Positions 33,629 to 43,715 of a stretch of DNA of 64,000 nucleotides are shown here, one piece after another. A program made the translations under genes and the position numbers. The stretch is from Acidaminobacter sp. JC074 (GTDB lineage: Bacteria; Bacillota; Clostridia; Peptostreptococcales; Acidaminobacteraceae). Location of the stretch: assembly GCF_022496765.1 (NCBI RefSeq), contig NZ_VANV01000012.1:1-64000 (forward strand). Reading direction: 5' to 3'. The notes under the pieces are model-generated. The model did no database searches and had not been told where the DNA came from. It saw only the letters and a list, made by a program, of their open reading frames with translations. The stretch's first letter is position 1, and every line of letters starts with the position of its first letter.

Positions 33629-34710
33629 TGCTTAAGTTTAATCTGCAATACTTTGCTGAAGAAAAAACTGAAGAAGCGACGCCCAAGAAGAAAAGGGATG
33701 CGAGAAAAAAAGGTCAGGTTGCCCAGTCAAAGGATGTTGGCAGTGCCTTGATTTTGATTCTAGTCATGTTGACTATCCAGTTGACAAGTGGCTGGTTTAC
33801 AGATCAAATGATTGCCATTTATCGTCTGAGCAACAACTTAATTGCCAATACAAGAGACCTGTATAACTTTGCAAATCTACAAGAACTCTTAACGGAGATT
33901 GTTTTTAGATCTTTTTTGATCATCATGCCTATCTTGGCAGTGGCTTTGGTAGCGGGTGTATTATCTTCTTATCTACAGGTGGGTTTTCTATTCAGTTTGG
34001 AAGTTATTAAACCTAAGTTTTCTAAACTCAGTCCTATATCAGGATTTAAAAGACTCTTTTCTGTTAAGTCATTGGTAGAAATGGCCAAGGCAATTGCCAA
34101 AGGTCTTGTTTTGGTTTACATCATATATGATTACTTATTTGATCGTATTGCCTTAATCATTGAGTCCTTTAAGCTGGATATCACTCAATTTGTCGTCTTA
34201 ATGTGGGATTTTGTAATCAATATCACCATAAGATGTTCCATCTTCTTATTGATTGTTGCCTTTGCTGATTTAGCCTTTAAACGCTGGCAGCACAACAAAG
34301 ATTTAAGAATGACCAAAAAAGAAATAAAGGATGAGTATAAACAAACAGAGGGTGACCCTATGTTGAAGGGAAAAATCCGTGAAAAGCAGCGTTCTATGGC
34401 TATGTCAAGAATGATGCAGGATGTACCGGATGCCGATGTTGTTATTACCAATCCAACCCATTATGCAGTTGCAATAGTCTATAACATGAACGAGGGTGGT
34501 TCACCCAAGGTTTTAGCCAAGGGCCAAAACTTAATTGCTCAGAATATTAAGCGTATTGCAACAGAAAATAATGTTATAATAGTAGAGAATAAACCTCTTG
34601 CAAGAGCTCTTTTTGCAAGTGCTGAAGTAGGAGACTTTATTCCAGTTGATTTATACCAAGCGGTCGCAGAAGTGCTTGCTTACGTATACAGTATCAAAGA
34701 AAAACAGTAA
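33628..34710 (+). CDS. flhB: Flagellar export switch protein FlhB
   Basis: FlhB controls the change from rod/hook to filament export. Four membrane helices (about 38-55, 90-115, 145-170, 185-212) precede the cytoplasmic domain, with the self-cleavage motif N275-P276-T277-H278 intact (VVITNPTHYAVAIVY). The N-terminal EEATPKKKRDARKKGQVAQSKD is typical. The 360-residue length is normal. A cleavage-deficient partial paralogue is at 10330. Confidence 0.97.
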   Translation: MLKFNLQYFAEEKTEEATPKKKRDARKKGQVAQSKDVGSALILILVMLTIQLTSGWFTDQMIAIYRLSNNLIANTRDLYNFANLQELLTEIVFRSFLIIMPILAVALVAGVLSSYLQVGFLFSLEVIKPKFSKLSPISGFKRLFSVKSLVEMAKAIAKGLVLVYIIYDYLFDRIALIIESFKLDITQFVVLMWDFVINITIRCSIFLLIVAFADLAFKRWQHNKDLRMTKKEIKDEYKQTEGDPMLKGKIREKQRSMAMSRMMQDVPDADVVITNPTHYAVAIVYNMNEGGSPKVLAKGQNLIAQNIKRIATENNVIIVENKPLARALFASAEVGDFIPVDLYQAVAEVLAYVYSIKEKQ

Positions 34711-34719
34711 TTGGAGTAG

Positions 34720-36756
34720 ATGATGAAATTCTCTGACATATACATTGCAGTCTTCATAATAGGGGTCATATTATTGATCATCATACCAGTGCCACTCTTC
34801 TTTGTGGACCTGTTTTTATCATTGAACATTGCTTTTTCGCTATTGATTCTATTGATAGCTATTTTCGTACAGGAAACGTTGGATTTCGCAGTGTTTCCCA
34901 CCATACTACTCATATCCACCATGTTCCGACTGGCCCTAAATATTTCGACAACGCGTCAAATCTTAGGACAAGGTTATGCAGGTAATGTAATTGATGCCTT
35001 TGCCCAGTGGGTTATCGGAGGAGATCCAGTTGTCGGTTTTATCATATTCATCATTATTGTCATCATTCAGTTCTTGGTAATCACTAGGGGTGCTGAGAGA
35101 GTCTCAGAAGTTGCTGCAAGATTTACATTAGACGCAATGCCTGGTAAGCAGATGGCCATTGATGCAGACTTAAACTCAGGTTTAATTGATGAAACACAAG
35201 CCAAGGAAAGACGTTTAAAAATCCAAAATGAAGCAGATTTCTATGGTTCTATGGATAGTGCCAGTAAGTTCGTAAAAGGTGATGCCATTGCAGGTATTTT
35301 GATTACGGTCATCAATATCGCAGCAGGTTTCTTTATTGGTATGACAAGACTTGAACTTTCTATGGGAGAATCCCTCGAAAGGTTTACACTTTTAACAATT
35401 GGTGATGGTCTTGTGAGTCAGATTCCTGCCCTCATGATTTCTACGGCGACAGGTATCATTGTAACAAGACGTGCCAGTGAAGGTAACTTAGGTTCAGACA
35501 TTTTAAACCAGATGTTCAAGCAACAGAAGGTTTTATACATATTAGGTGGTACTTTGGCCGTTCTGGGTCTAGCAACACCACTTCCGGCTTTACCACTGGT
35601 TTCACTGGCCCTTATCTTTGGATTTTTAGGCTTTCAGATGCGTGTTAGAAAAGTTGAACCTGGGGAGGCTGAAACTGCAGAAGCAGAAGGGGAAGACAAG
35701 ATGGAAGAAATCAGAAAGCCTGAGTCTATTATCCCACTCCTACAAGTAGACCCTATTGAGCTTGAGTTTGGTTATGGTATTATTCCACTTGCCGATCCAA
35801 ATCAAGGTGGCGACCTCTTTGACAGACTTGTTATGATCAGGCGCCAGATCGCATTAGAGCTTGGTGTGGTCATACCCATGATCAGACTTCGTGACTTTAT
35901 ACAGTTAGATGCCAATGAGTATATTGTAAAAATTAAGGGTTCAAAGGTTGCAGGTGGTTCCATTATGTTTGACCACTATCTGGCTATGAATCCGGGGAAT
36001 GTAGAAGGTGAAATCAAAGGTATAGAAACTGTAGAACCTGCATTTGGTCTACCAGCGCTTTGGATCAATGAAACAGAACGTGAAAAGGCTGAAATATATG
36101 GTTACACAGTTGTTGATCCTTCATCGATTATTTCTACTCACTTAACCGAAATACTTAAGAAGCATGTGCATGAACTTCTGGGTAGAGATGAAGTTAAGTC
36201 ATTAATAGATAACTTAAGAGAGACCAATCCAACCGTTGTGGATGAACTGATTCCAAATATCATGTCCATAGGGGATGTTCAGAAGGTCTTAGGCAACCTT
36301 TTAAAAGAGGGTGTGTCTATTAGGAATCTTTTAACAATTATTGAAACACTGGCAGATAATGCAGTGAACAACAGAGATGTAAATATTCTTACAGAGTATG
36401 TTAGACAGTCTTTAAGTCGTTTTATTACAAGTACATATATAACAGACAACTATGCACGTGTAGTAACTTTAGATCAAAATCTAGAAGCGACTTTAATGGA
36501 GTCTATTCAGCAGACCGATGGTGGTTCTTATATGTCTTTACCACCAGATGTCAGCCAAGCACTCCTTAATAATTTAGCAGTTCAGATTCAGAATCTACTC
36601 TCACTTGGTGAACAACCAATTGTGGTGACAGCACCAATTGTCAGATTCTATTTCAAACGCTTGACAGAACAAATGATTCCGGATTTAATTGTACTTTCGT
36701 ACAATGAAATTGAACCGGATGTACAAGTACAATCAGTAGGGATGGTGACCATTTAA
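34720..36756 (+). CDS. flhA: Flagellar export protein FlhA
   Basis: FlhA forms the nonameric docking ring of the export apparatus and takes part in proton-driven transport. About eight membrane helices (1-310) include the conserved FHIPEP-type region around RFTLDAMPGKQMAIDADLNSG and RRASEGNLG. The large cytoplasmic domain (about 330-678) ends in PDVQVQSVGMVTI. The 678-residue length is normal. Start at 34720, with GGAG upstream; ATG at 34723 is an alternative. Confidence 0.97.
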   Translation: MMKFSDIYIAVFIIGVILLIIIPVPLFFVDLFLSLNIAFSLLILLIAIFVQETLDFAVFPTILLISTMFRLALNISTTRQILGQGYAGNVIDAFAQWVIGGDPVVGFIIFIIIVIIQFLVITRGAERVSEVAARFTLDAMPGKQMAIDADLNSGLIDETQAKERRLKIQNEADFYGSMDSASKFVKGDAIAGILITVINIAAGFFIGMTRLELSMGESLERFTLLTIGDGLVSQIPALMISTATGIIVTRRASEGNLGSDILNQMFKQQKVLYILGGTLAVLGLATPLPALPLVSLALIFGFLGFQMRVRKVEPGEAETAEAEGEDKMEEIRKPESIIPLLQVDPIELEFGYGIIPLADPNQGGDLFDRLVMIRRQIALELGVVIPMIRLRDFIQLDANEYIVKIKGSKVAGGSIMFDHYLAMNPGNVEGEIKGIETVEPAFGLPALWINETEREKAEIYGYTVVDPSSIISTHLTEILKKHVHELLGRDEVKSLIDNLRETNPTVVDELIPNIMSIGDVQKVLGNLLKEGVSIRNLLTIIETLADNAVNNRDVNILTEYVRQSLSRFITSTYITDNYARVVTLDQNLEATLMESIQQTDGGSYMSLPPDVSQALLNNLAVQIQNLLSLGEQPIVVTAPIVRFYFKRLTEQMIPDLIVLSYNEIEPDVQVQSVGMVTI

Positions 36757-37943
36757 TGGACGTAAAACGTTATATTGCTTCTAATATGCAGGAAGCTATG
36801 ATAATGATAAAGAATGAATTAGGTAGAGATGCAATCATACTACATACCCGTAAAATCAAGCAAAAGGGTATCAAGGGCTGGTTTAAAAAGCCTGTAGTGG
36901 AAGTTGTAGCTGCACTCCCTGAAGAAAAGACGATAGTTAAGGAGCCTGTTAAAGAGCCGGTTAAGGAACCGGTAATTGAAAAAAAGGTTGAACCGGTTAT
37001 TGTTAAACCGCCTGTCGTACCAGTAGATGCTTACCATCAAGATCCTCAAATTGAGAGTTTGAAATCTGAAATGGATGAGATTAAGCAGTTATTAAAGACA
37101 TATGTAGAAAAGAAACCAGGTCCTCAAGAAGTTGTTATTCAAGAGGAAGTAGTAGATGAAAATACTATAGAAAAGGACACAAGAGAATTTTTAAAGGCCC
37201 TTGAAATTAAAGAGCCTATCATTGAAAAAATCATCACTGTCGTTAAACGTCAGGTGTCTTTTACAGAACAAAATGAACTTATGGTGAAATCAGCAGTGCG
37301 TCAGGCTATTAAAGACTACATTGGTGAACCATTTGTGATAGACGAGTTTACAGGTGAGCAAAGAGTTTTCTTATTTGTTGGACCAACAGGTGTTGGTAAA
37401 ACAACCACACTTGCCAAACTCGCTGCAAAATTGTCATTGATTGACAATAAAAAAGTTGGTTTAATCACGGCCGATACTTATAGAATTGCAGCAGTTGATC
37501 AGTTGAAAACTTACAGTGAGATATTGGGCATTCCTTTATCTGTTGTTTATGAAGCTTCTGAGTTGTCAGATGTCATGTATAAATACAAGGAAAAGGACGT
37601 TATACTGCTTGATACAGCTGGAAGAAGCCATAAATCTGATGAACTTTCTCGTGATTTGCAAGATTTAATGAATAATTTAGAAAATCCGGAGATTTTCTTA
37701 GTAATTAGCCTCACAACTGGGTATAAGGATATTGTTAGTATCTTGGATGCATATCAGTTCATCGATGAGTACAAAATAATTTTTACCAAGTTAGATGAAG
37801 CAAGCACATACAGTAATATGTTAAATGTTAAGTTTGATTCAGGAAAGCAGTTGTCATACGTTACAACGGGACAATCGGTACCTGATGATATTGAAGTTGC
37901 AGAATCGGAGAAATTAGTTAATTATATTGTGGGTGAAGCGTAA
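36756..37943 (+). CDS. flhF: Flagellar SRP-type GTPase FlhF
   Basis: FlhF is a signal-recognition-type GTPase that sets flagellar number and position together with FlhG. A basic N-terminal region (1-60), a Pro/Val/Glu-rich linker with KEPV repeats (about 58-90), then the NG domain with G1 GPTGVGKT (209-216), DTYRIAAVDQL and DTAGRSHKSDEL are visible. The 395-residue length is normal. It is coupled by one-base overlaps to flhA and flhG. Confidence 0.96.
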   Translation: MDVKRYIASNMQEAMIMIKNELGRDAIILHTRKIKQKGIKGWFKKPVVEVVAALPEEKTIVKEPVKEPVKEPVIEKKVEPVIVKPPVVPVDAYHQDPQIESLKSEMDEIKQLLKTYVEKKPGPQEVVIQEEVVDENTIEKDTREFLKALEIKEPIIEKIITVVKRQVSFTEQNELMVKSAVRQAIKDYIGEPFVIDEFTGEQRVFLFVGPTGVGKTTTLAKLAAKLSLIDNKKVGLITADTYRIAAVDQLKTYSEILGIPLSVVYEASELSDVMYKYKEKDVILLDTAGRSHKSDELSRDLQDLMNNLENPEIFLVISLTTGYKDIVSILDAYQFIDEYKIIFTKLDEASTYSNMLNVKFDSGKQLSYVTTGQSVPDDIEVAESEKLVNYIVGEA

Positions 37944-38803
37944 TGACAGATCAAGCATTCAAGCTAAGAGAACTAATAAATGAGAATAGCCCTGAAAAAG
38001 TTCAGATAGGGGATGCAAGGATCATTGCCATTTCAAGTGGCAAGGGCGGTGTAGGTAAAACAAACTTCACCGTCAATCTAGGTATCGCACTTTCCAAACT
38101 GGGTAAAAAAGTCACCATTATTGATGCTGATTTAGGACTGGCTAATATTGATATTTTATTGGGGCTAGTCCCTAGATACACATTGACTCATGTCCTGAAA
38201 ATGGAGAAAAAACTGTCAGAGATTGTTGTTGAAGGACCTAATGGTGTTTCAATTGTATCTGGTGGTTCCGGTGTGATGGATATGGTTAACTTATCACAAG
38301 CGGAGTTGAGTCGTTTGATAGAAAGTTTGGAGTATCTAAACAGTGAGTCAGATTATATCCTGATTGATACAGGAGCAGGTCTGAATCATTCTGTTCTTTC
38401 TTTCATTCAGGCAGCGACTGAGTTGATCGTTGTAGTTACTTCAGACCCGACTTCCATAACAGATGCTTATGCACTTATCAAGAACATCGGCGAATTGGAT
38501 GTGTCGGTAAAAGTGGTTGTTAACAGGGTGGAGTCTAATAGAGAAGGTCAAGATGTTTTCTCTAAACTCAACACAGCATCATCGAAGTTCTTGGATTTAG
38601 AACTAGAAAACATAGGTTACATATATGAGGACTATAATGTTAAGAAATCTGTTAAAAAACAAGTGCCATTCTTAATTGGTTTTCCTAACTCTTTGGCATC
38701 TAGAGGTGTTGAGTTGGTTGCAGAAAACCTAGATAGAAATTCTAAATATGTAGCACCAAATGGTGGGTTCTCGTCATTCATTAAAAAGATATTCAAAAAG
38801 TAA
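37943..38803 (+). CDS. flhG: Flagellar number regulator FlhG (YlxH), MinD-like ATPase
   Basis: FlhG is a ParA/MinD-type ATPase that stimulates FlhF and limits flagellar number. The deviant Walker A KGGVGKT is at 34-40, the N-terminal DQ motif (LREL-NENS region) that activates FlhF lies before it, and IIDADLGLANIDILLGL and LIDTGAGL are conserved. The C-terminal tail is basic (FIKKIFKK), suggesting membrane contact. The 286-residue length is normal. Confidence 0.95.
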   Translation: MTDQAFKLRELINENSPEKVQIGDARIIAISSGKGGVGKTNFTVNLGIALSKLGKKVTIIDADLGLANIDILLGLVPRYTLTHVLKMEKKLSEIVVEGPNGVSIVSGGSGVMDMVNLSQAELSRLIESLEYLNSESDYILIDTGAGLNHSVLSFIQAATELIVVVTSDPTSITDAYALIKNIGELDVSVKVVVNRVESNREGQDVFSKLNTASSKFLDLELENIGYIYEDYNVKKSVKKQVPFLIGFPNSLASRGVELVAENLDRNSKYVAPNGGFSSFIKKIFKK

Positions 38804-38818
38804 GAACTAGAGGGAACT

Positions 38819-39532
38819 ATGGATTTAACTGTAATAAATGTGATGCGACCAGGGGATAATTTGGAAATGCATTATATTAACTCTCTGAATCAAGACTTGA
38901 TTTTAGAAACTCTGATTTATGATGTGGTTTCAGATGATGAAATTTTGATTCATAATCCTCTTCACAGTGGTAAGTTGTATATGATACCTATGAACATTGA
39001 GGTAACAACTTTTGCTAAAAGAGCAGAATTTGGCGTTGTTTATTTTAAGATGCAACTCCTTAAAAGAGAGAAAATTGGTAATGTATTCACTATTAGATGT
39101 CGTATTACATCAAAATTAGAAAAACAACAAAGAAGACATTTCTTCAGGGTACGCATGTTTAAAGACATGAGTGTTTACTGTATGGTAGATACCTTCGGTC
39201 ATCCTGTAGATTACTATATATTTGACCCGGATGCTGTAGAAGAGCAGCAAGTTAACTTTAAGGTGGATATTCTAGATTTAAGTGGCGGTGGCGTTGGACT
39301 GAGATCGCGGTTCGAAGTCCCTGTAGGCACTTATATCTATGGTGAACTTCCAATCTTAAATAACCCAATCCGAGTAACTGGCATTGTAGTAAGGTGCCAA
39401 GAATCAAGCAAAAATATTGGCGAGTTTGATTTAGGTGTCAAGTTTGTCGATTTAGAAAGTGAACATGTAAGGGCAATCACCTCTTATGTGTTCAAATCGC
39501 AGCAACAAGCAAGAAGAAGGGAGTTGGATTGA
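38819..39532 (+). CDS. PilZ-domain cyclic-di-GMP-binding flagellar brake protein (YcgR/MotI-like)
   Basis: The protein has an N-terminal YcgR-type domain (about 1-95) and a C-terminal PilZ domain with both ligand motifs: RRHFFRVR (about 102-109; RxxxR type) and DLSGGGVGLRS (about 155-165; D/NxSxxG type). Proteins of this kind bind cyclic-di-GMP and slow or disengage the motor. Its location between flhG and cheB fits that of Bacillus ypfA/motI-type proteins in clostridial operons. GAGGGA precedes the ATG. Confidence 0.93.
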   Translation: MDLTVINVMRPGDNLEMHYINSLNQDLILETLIYDVVSDDEILIHNPLHSGKLYMIPMNIEVTTFAKRAEFGVVYFKMQLLKREKIGNVFTIRCRITSKLEKQQRRHFFRVRMFKDMSVYCMVDTFGHPVDYYIFDPDAVEEQQVNFKVDILDLSGGGVGLRSRFEVPVGTYIYGELPILNNPIRVTGIVVRCQESSKNIGEFDLGVKFVDLESEHVRAITSYVFKSQQQARRRELD

Positions 39533-40584
39533 TGCCAAAAGTAAAGGTACTCATCGTTGATGACTCTGCATTCATGCGAAAAATTCTAACAGACATACTA
39601 TCTGATAATACGCGAATAGAAGTTGTTGGAACTGCCAAAAATGGCAAGGATGCACTGGATCAGATTAAAGTTTTAAAACCTGACATTGTTACATTAGACG
39701 TAGAAATGCCAGTGATGGACGGTATTACAGCTCTTAAACATATTGTTAAGGAACACAAGATACCTGTGGTTATGCTTTCGAGTTTGACACAAGCAGGGGC
39801 AGATTTGACCATTGAAGCCTTAGAGATCGGTGCCGTTGATTTTATCACCAAGCCGACCAGTATTTTTAAAATCAACACAGATGAAATAAAAAATTCACTG
39901 GTCGACAAGATTTTAGAAGCTTCAAAGGTATCTGTAACAAAAGTATCTAGATTGACTTCAAGTCGAGTTATTAAACGTGAAAAGCATGTCTTTGAACGAT
40001 CTAATAAAATAAAGAACATAGTTGCAATTGGAACATCTACAGGTGGACCGAGAGCTTTACAGTCAGTCGTTACTGAAATTCCAGGTGATATCTCAGCTGC
40101 AGTCCTGATTGTACAGCATATGCCGGTTGGCTTTACAAAATCTCTGGCTGACAGGTTAAATACCATGTCAGACATTGATATCAAAGAAGCTGAACATGGT
40201 GATATCTTAAAACCAGGTTGTGGTTATCTTGCACCTGGTGGTTATCAGATGGAAATCAAAAAAAGAGGGTCCGATTATGTGATACAGCTGGATGATTCAA
40301 GAGTTGTATCTGGTCATAGACCTTCTGTAGATGCCATGCTCTATTCAATTGTTAAAGAGAACATAAAAAATACTATCGGTGTTATTATGACTGGAATGGG
40401 TTCAGATGGTGCTGATGGCTTGTTAAAACTAAAAAGCAATGGCAAGGTTAAGATTATTGCTCAAGATGAAGACTCATGTGTTGTCTACGGCATGCCGGGG
40501 TCTGCGGTGAAGAATAATTCAGTCGATGTGGTCGTGCCACTGAACAACATTACTAAGGAAATCATGAAAGCGATGGGGGTGTAG
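39532..40584 (+). CDS. cheB: Chemotaxis methylesterase/deamidase CheB
   Basis: CheB removes methyl groups from chemoreceptors and deamidates them. The receiver domain has DDSAFMR and phospho-acceptor D56 (VTLDVEMPVMDG). The C-terminal esterase domain carries the serine of GTSTGGPRA, the histidine of VQHMPVGFT and the aspartate of TGMGSDGADG. I chose the ATG at 39532, with AAGGGAG eight bases upstream; a TTG one codon earlier overlaps the previous stop. No cheR partner is in the window. Confidence 0.96.
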   Translation: MPKVKVLIVDDSAFMRKILTDILSDNTRIEVVGTAKNGKDALDQIKVLKPDIVTLDVEMPVMDGITALKHIVKEHKIPVVMLSSLTQAGADLTIEALEIGAVDFITKPTSIFKINTDEIKNSLVDKILEASKVSVTKVSRLTSSRVIKREKHVFERSNKIKNIVAIGTSTGGPRALQSVVTEIPGDISAAVLIVQHMPVGFTKSLADRLNTMSDIDIKEAEHGDILKPGCGYLAPGGYQMEIKKRGSDYVIQLDDSRVVSGHRPSVDAMLYSIVKENIKNTIGVIMTGMGSDGADGLLKLKSNGKVKIIAQDEDSCVVYGMPGSAVKNNSVDVVVPLNNITKEIMKAMGV

Positions 40585-40587
40585 ATT

Positions 40588-42636
40588 ATGGATATGAACC
40601 AATATATGGAGATATTTATTGATGAGTCTAAAGAGCATTTACAAACAATGAATGAAGTGCTTTTGGAACTTGAAAATAATATGTCGGATGTGCAACATGT
40701 AGCTGAAATCTTTAGAGTAGCTCATACCATTAAGGGTATGTCAGGTACAATGGGTTTTACTAAAGTTGCTGATTTAACACATGAAATGGAAAATGTGCTG
40801 CATCTGGTAAGAAGTCAGGAAATCGCAGTAAACTCTTATATCATTGACATTTTATTTGAATGTTTTGACTCATTAGAGAGTCAAATCACTCATATCGAAG
40901 AAAATAGTATAGAAAGTGATGAGGAAAATGTATCACTTGTTAATAAATTAAAAGAGATTGTAAGAACTAAATCTAATCAACCGGGAGATGGTCCAGTTGA
41001 GGAAAAAGTGACAGAAGAAGTGAAGGTTGTTGAAACATCAGGCGAGTTCCATGTAGATGTTTTCCAAACATCTGTTGCTGCACTTAGAAAATCAGTAGAA
41101 GATGGTTATGCCATTATGAAGATTCGTGTAACACTAGCTGAATCGTGTATGCTAAAAGCAGCAAGAGCTTTTATCATCTTTAATGCTTTGGAGAACATGG
41201 GTGAAGTATTGCTTTCACATCCAAATGCCGAAGATATTGAAGATGAAAATTTCGATCAAGCATTCGAAGTATTGTACATCACTAAGTCTTCAGAAGTAGA
41301 AGTTAGAAACATGTTTGATTCAATTTCTGAAATTGACCGTATTGATATCGAAGCAGTTAATGAACTGCCAGAAGAAATTGGTGAAGAAAAGGTTGAAGAA
41401 GTTGTAGAAGAAATTCTTGAAGAAAAAGTTGAAGAAGTTAAGACCGACTTAGGTGCACAGGCAAAACCTTCTGCTAAGTCTAAAACTTCTAAGACCGTTC
41501 GTGTAGACATCGATAGACTAGACAACCTGATGAACTTGGTATCAGAGCTTATCATTGTTAAGACGACTATGGAAGACCATGACTCTACTGCAGGTAAATC
41601 TTCAATGGACGATGCGGTTGAGTATTTAGAAAGAATCACGACAAGTCTTCATAATGCGGTTATGAAAGTTCGAATGGTACCAGTTGAAAGAGTCTTTAAC
41701 AGATTCCCAAGAATGGTAAGAGACTTGGCAAAAGATTTAGACAAGAAGATCAAACTTATTATGTCAGGTCAGGAAACAGAAGTGGATAGAACGGTAGTTG
41801 ATGAAATTGCAGATCCGCTTATTCACTTGATTAGAAATTCAATTGACCATGGTATTGAAGCACCTGCTGAAAGAGAAAAACGTGGTAAGAGTGCTCATGG
41901 TACAGTAAATCTTAAAGCTTATCCAGAAGGCAACAACGTTGTTATCGAAGTTGTTGATGATGGTAATGGTATAGATCCTAAGAAAATTGCAGCTAAAGCA
42001 GTATCTAAAGGTCTTCTAACAGAAAAAGAAGTTGAAAGTATGACTGAAAAGGAAATGTTGAACTTACTCTTTATGCCTGGCTTCTCAACAGCTGAGGTTG
42101 TAACTGATTTATCAGGTAGAGGTGTTGGACTAGATGTTGTTAAGAGCAAGATTGCTTCATTAGGCGGTTCTGTAGATATTCTATCAGAAGTTGGTGAAGG
42201 TTCTAAGTTTGTTATCAGATTACCATTAACACTCGCAATCATTCAAGCTTTAATGGTATACTTAGATGATGAGAAGTATGCTTTACCTTTAAACAATATT
42301 TCTGAAATAACAACAATCAAATCTGAGGATATTTCAATGCTTCAGAACCAAGAGGTTGTTTTATACAGAAACAAGACTTTACCAATTATTAGAATGAAAG
42401 AAGTACTTGAGTTAAGAGATCCTTCTGAACGAGAAGATGTAAAAGAATTGACGGTTGTTATTGTACGTAAGGGTACAGAAGAGGCTGGTTTAGTGGTTGA
42501 CTCATTAATTGGCCAACAAGAAATCGTTATTAAGTCTTTAGGTTCATACTTAAAAGGCATTCCAGCAATTGCTGGTGCAACTATTCTTGGTAATGGTGGT
42601 GTAGCACTTATTGTGGATCCTAATCAATTGTTCTAA
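40588..42636 (+). CDS. cheA: Chemotaxis histidine kinase CheA
   Basis: CheA phosphorylates CheY and CheB in response to receptors. The P1 Hpt domain has H46 in RVAHTIKGMSGTMGF. A P2 CheY-docking domain (about 150-225), a Glu/Val-rich linker (about 250-300), the P3 dimerisation helices, the P4 ATPase domain (LIRNSIDHGIE N-box, DDGNGID G1, GRGVGLDVVKSKI G2) and the P5 CheW-like domain (about 545-682) follow in order. The 682-residue length is normal, and all catalytic motifs are intact. Confidence 0.98.
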   Translation: MDMNQYMEIFIDESKEHLQTMNEVLLELENNMSDVQHVAEIFRVAHTIKGMSGTMGFTKVADLTHEMENVLHLVRSQEIAVNSYIIDILFECFDSLESQITHIEENSIESDEENVSLVNKLKEIVRTKSNQPGDGPVEEKVTEEVKVVETSGEFHVDVFQTSVAALRKSVEDGYAIMKIRVTLAESCMLKAARAFIIFNALENMGEVLLSHPNAEDIEDENFDQAFEVLYITKSSEVEVRNMFDSISEIDRIDIEAVNELPEEIGEEKVEEVVEEILEEKVEEVKTDLGAQAKPSAKSKTSKTVRVDIDRLDNLMNLVSELIIVKTTMEDHDSTAGKSSMDDAVEYLERITTSLHNAVMKVRMVPVERVFNRFPRMVRDLAKDLDKKIKLIMSGQETEVDRTVVDEIADPLIHLIRNSIDHGIEAPAEREKRGKSAHGTVNLKAYPEGNNVVIEVVDDGNGIDPKKIAAKAVSKGLLTEKEVESMTEKEMLNLLFMPGFSTAEVVTDLSGRGVGLDVVKSKIASLGGSVDILSEVGEGSKFVIRLPLTLAIIQALMVYLDDEKYALPLNNISEITTIKSEDISMLQNQEVVLYRNKTLPIIRMKEVLELRDPSEREDVKELTVVIVRKGTEEAGLVVDSLIGQQEIVIKSLGSYLKGIPAIAGATILGNGGVALIVDPNQLF

Positions 42637-42647
42637 AGGAGGCAAAT

Positions 42648-43085
42648 ATGGATACAAAAGAATTGGTAATTTTTAGACTTGCAGATGAGTCATATGGTAT
42701 AGACATTGATTTTGTTGAAAATATTGAGAAACACACCAACATAACACGTGTTCCATATACAAAGAAGTATATTCAAGGCATCATCAACTTACGTGGTAAC
42801 ATCATTCCTGTTATCAATGTAAGACGTCGATTTAACTTAGAGACCAAAGCTGCCGATAAAGATTCTAGAATTATGATTGTTAACTACAACGAACTTAAGG
42901 TTGGTTTATTGGTAGATGCATCATCTGAAGTTTTACAGATCGAACCAGATGAAATAGAGCCTGCTCCTAAGGTAACAGGAGCAGATGATGAATATGTAAG
43001 TGAAATCGGAAAAGTGGATGGCCGTATTATTATGATCATCGATTTGGAAAGATTATTAGAGTTAGAGGAAATTGAAGAGTTATAG
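42648..43085 (+). CDS. cheW: Chemotaxis coupling protein CheW
   Basis: CheW links CheA to chemoreceptors. The 145-residue SH3-like protein has FRLADESYGIDIDFVENIEK, the typical YIQGIINLRGNIIPVINVRRRF and the ending GRIIMIIDLERLL. AAAGGAGG precedes the ATG. The cheA-cheW-cheC-cheD-sigD order is that of B. subtilis. Confidence 0.97.
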   Translation: MDTKELVIFRLADESYGIDIDFVENIEKHTNITRVPYTKKYIQGIINLRGNIIPVINVRRRFNLETKAADKDSRIMIVNYNELKVGLLVDASSEVLQIEPDEIEPAPKVTGADDEYVSEIGKVDGRIIMIIDLERLLELEEIEEL

Positions 43086-43091
43086 GAGTAT

Positions 43092-43715
43092 ATGATGAGT
43101 AAAGTTCTTGAAAACTTTGATACAATTGTATTAGATGTCCTGAAGGAAGTCGGTAATATAGGTGCTGGTAATGCAGCGACTGCACTGGCAAAAATGATCA
43201 GTAAAAAAGTAGATATGAAAGTCCCGCTTGTTAATGTAATGGACTTCTCTGAAGTGCCTGAAATATTAGGTGGTCCTGAGAAGGAAGTTGTAGGGATCTT
43301 CTTCAAGTTAGAAGGTGAGTTAGAGGGGAGTATCATGTTTGTACTTGATACCCATTCAGCAGGGCAATTGATTGAACTTTTAATGCCGGGTATTTCTACA
43401 GATGGCTTTAACGAATTCTGTTTTTCTGCTTTACAGGAAATTGGAAATATCTTAGCAGGCTCATATATTTCATCATTATCTTCTCTGGCTAATCTAGACA
43501 TTAAAATATCAGTGCCTTCTCTGGCTCTAGATATGGCTGGTGCAATATTAAGTGTCCCTGCAATCCATTTTGGATTAATTGGTGACAAAATATTAATCAT
43601 AGAAAATGAATTTATTGAATTGGTTGAGATGGATAGTGTGAATGGCTACTTCATTTTAATACCTGAAGTGGATTCATACGATGTTTTATTAAGAAATCTA
43701 GGAGTACAAATATGA
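43092..43715 (+). CDS. cheC: CheY-P phosphatase CheC
   Basis: CheC dephosphorylates CheY-P and is stimulated by CheD. Both active-site motifs are present: LKEVGNIGAGNAATAL and LQEIGNILAGSYISSL, each with Glu and Asn and a downstream proline. The 207-residue length is typical. Two ATG codons (43092, 43095) are possible. It overlaps cheD by four bases. Confidence 0.96.
   Translation: MMSKVLENFDTIVLDVLKEVGNIGAGNAATALAKMISKKVDMKVPLVNVMDFSEVPEILGGPEKEVVGIFFKLEGELEGSIMFVLDTHSAGQLIELLMPGISTDGFNEFCFSALQEIGNILAGSYISSLSSLANLDIKISVPSLALDMAGAILSVPAIHFGLIGDKILIIENEFIELVEMDSVNGYFILIPEVDSYDVLLRNLGVQI

Noticed and set aside
39660..40184. Open frame on the minus strand (174 codons) opposite cheB
   Set aside because: Antisense to an intact cheB with no start signal. 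It is a shadow of the coding frame.
42884..43600. Long open frame on the minus strand (238 codons) opposite cheW and cheC
   Set aside because: It lies fully antisense to two well-supported genes, has no ribosome site, and its Ser/Ile/Pro-rich composition is what reverse reading of this codon bias gives.
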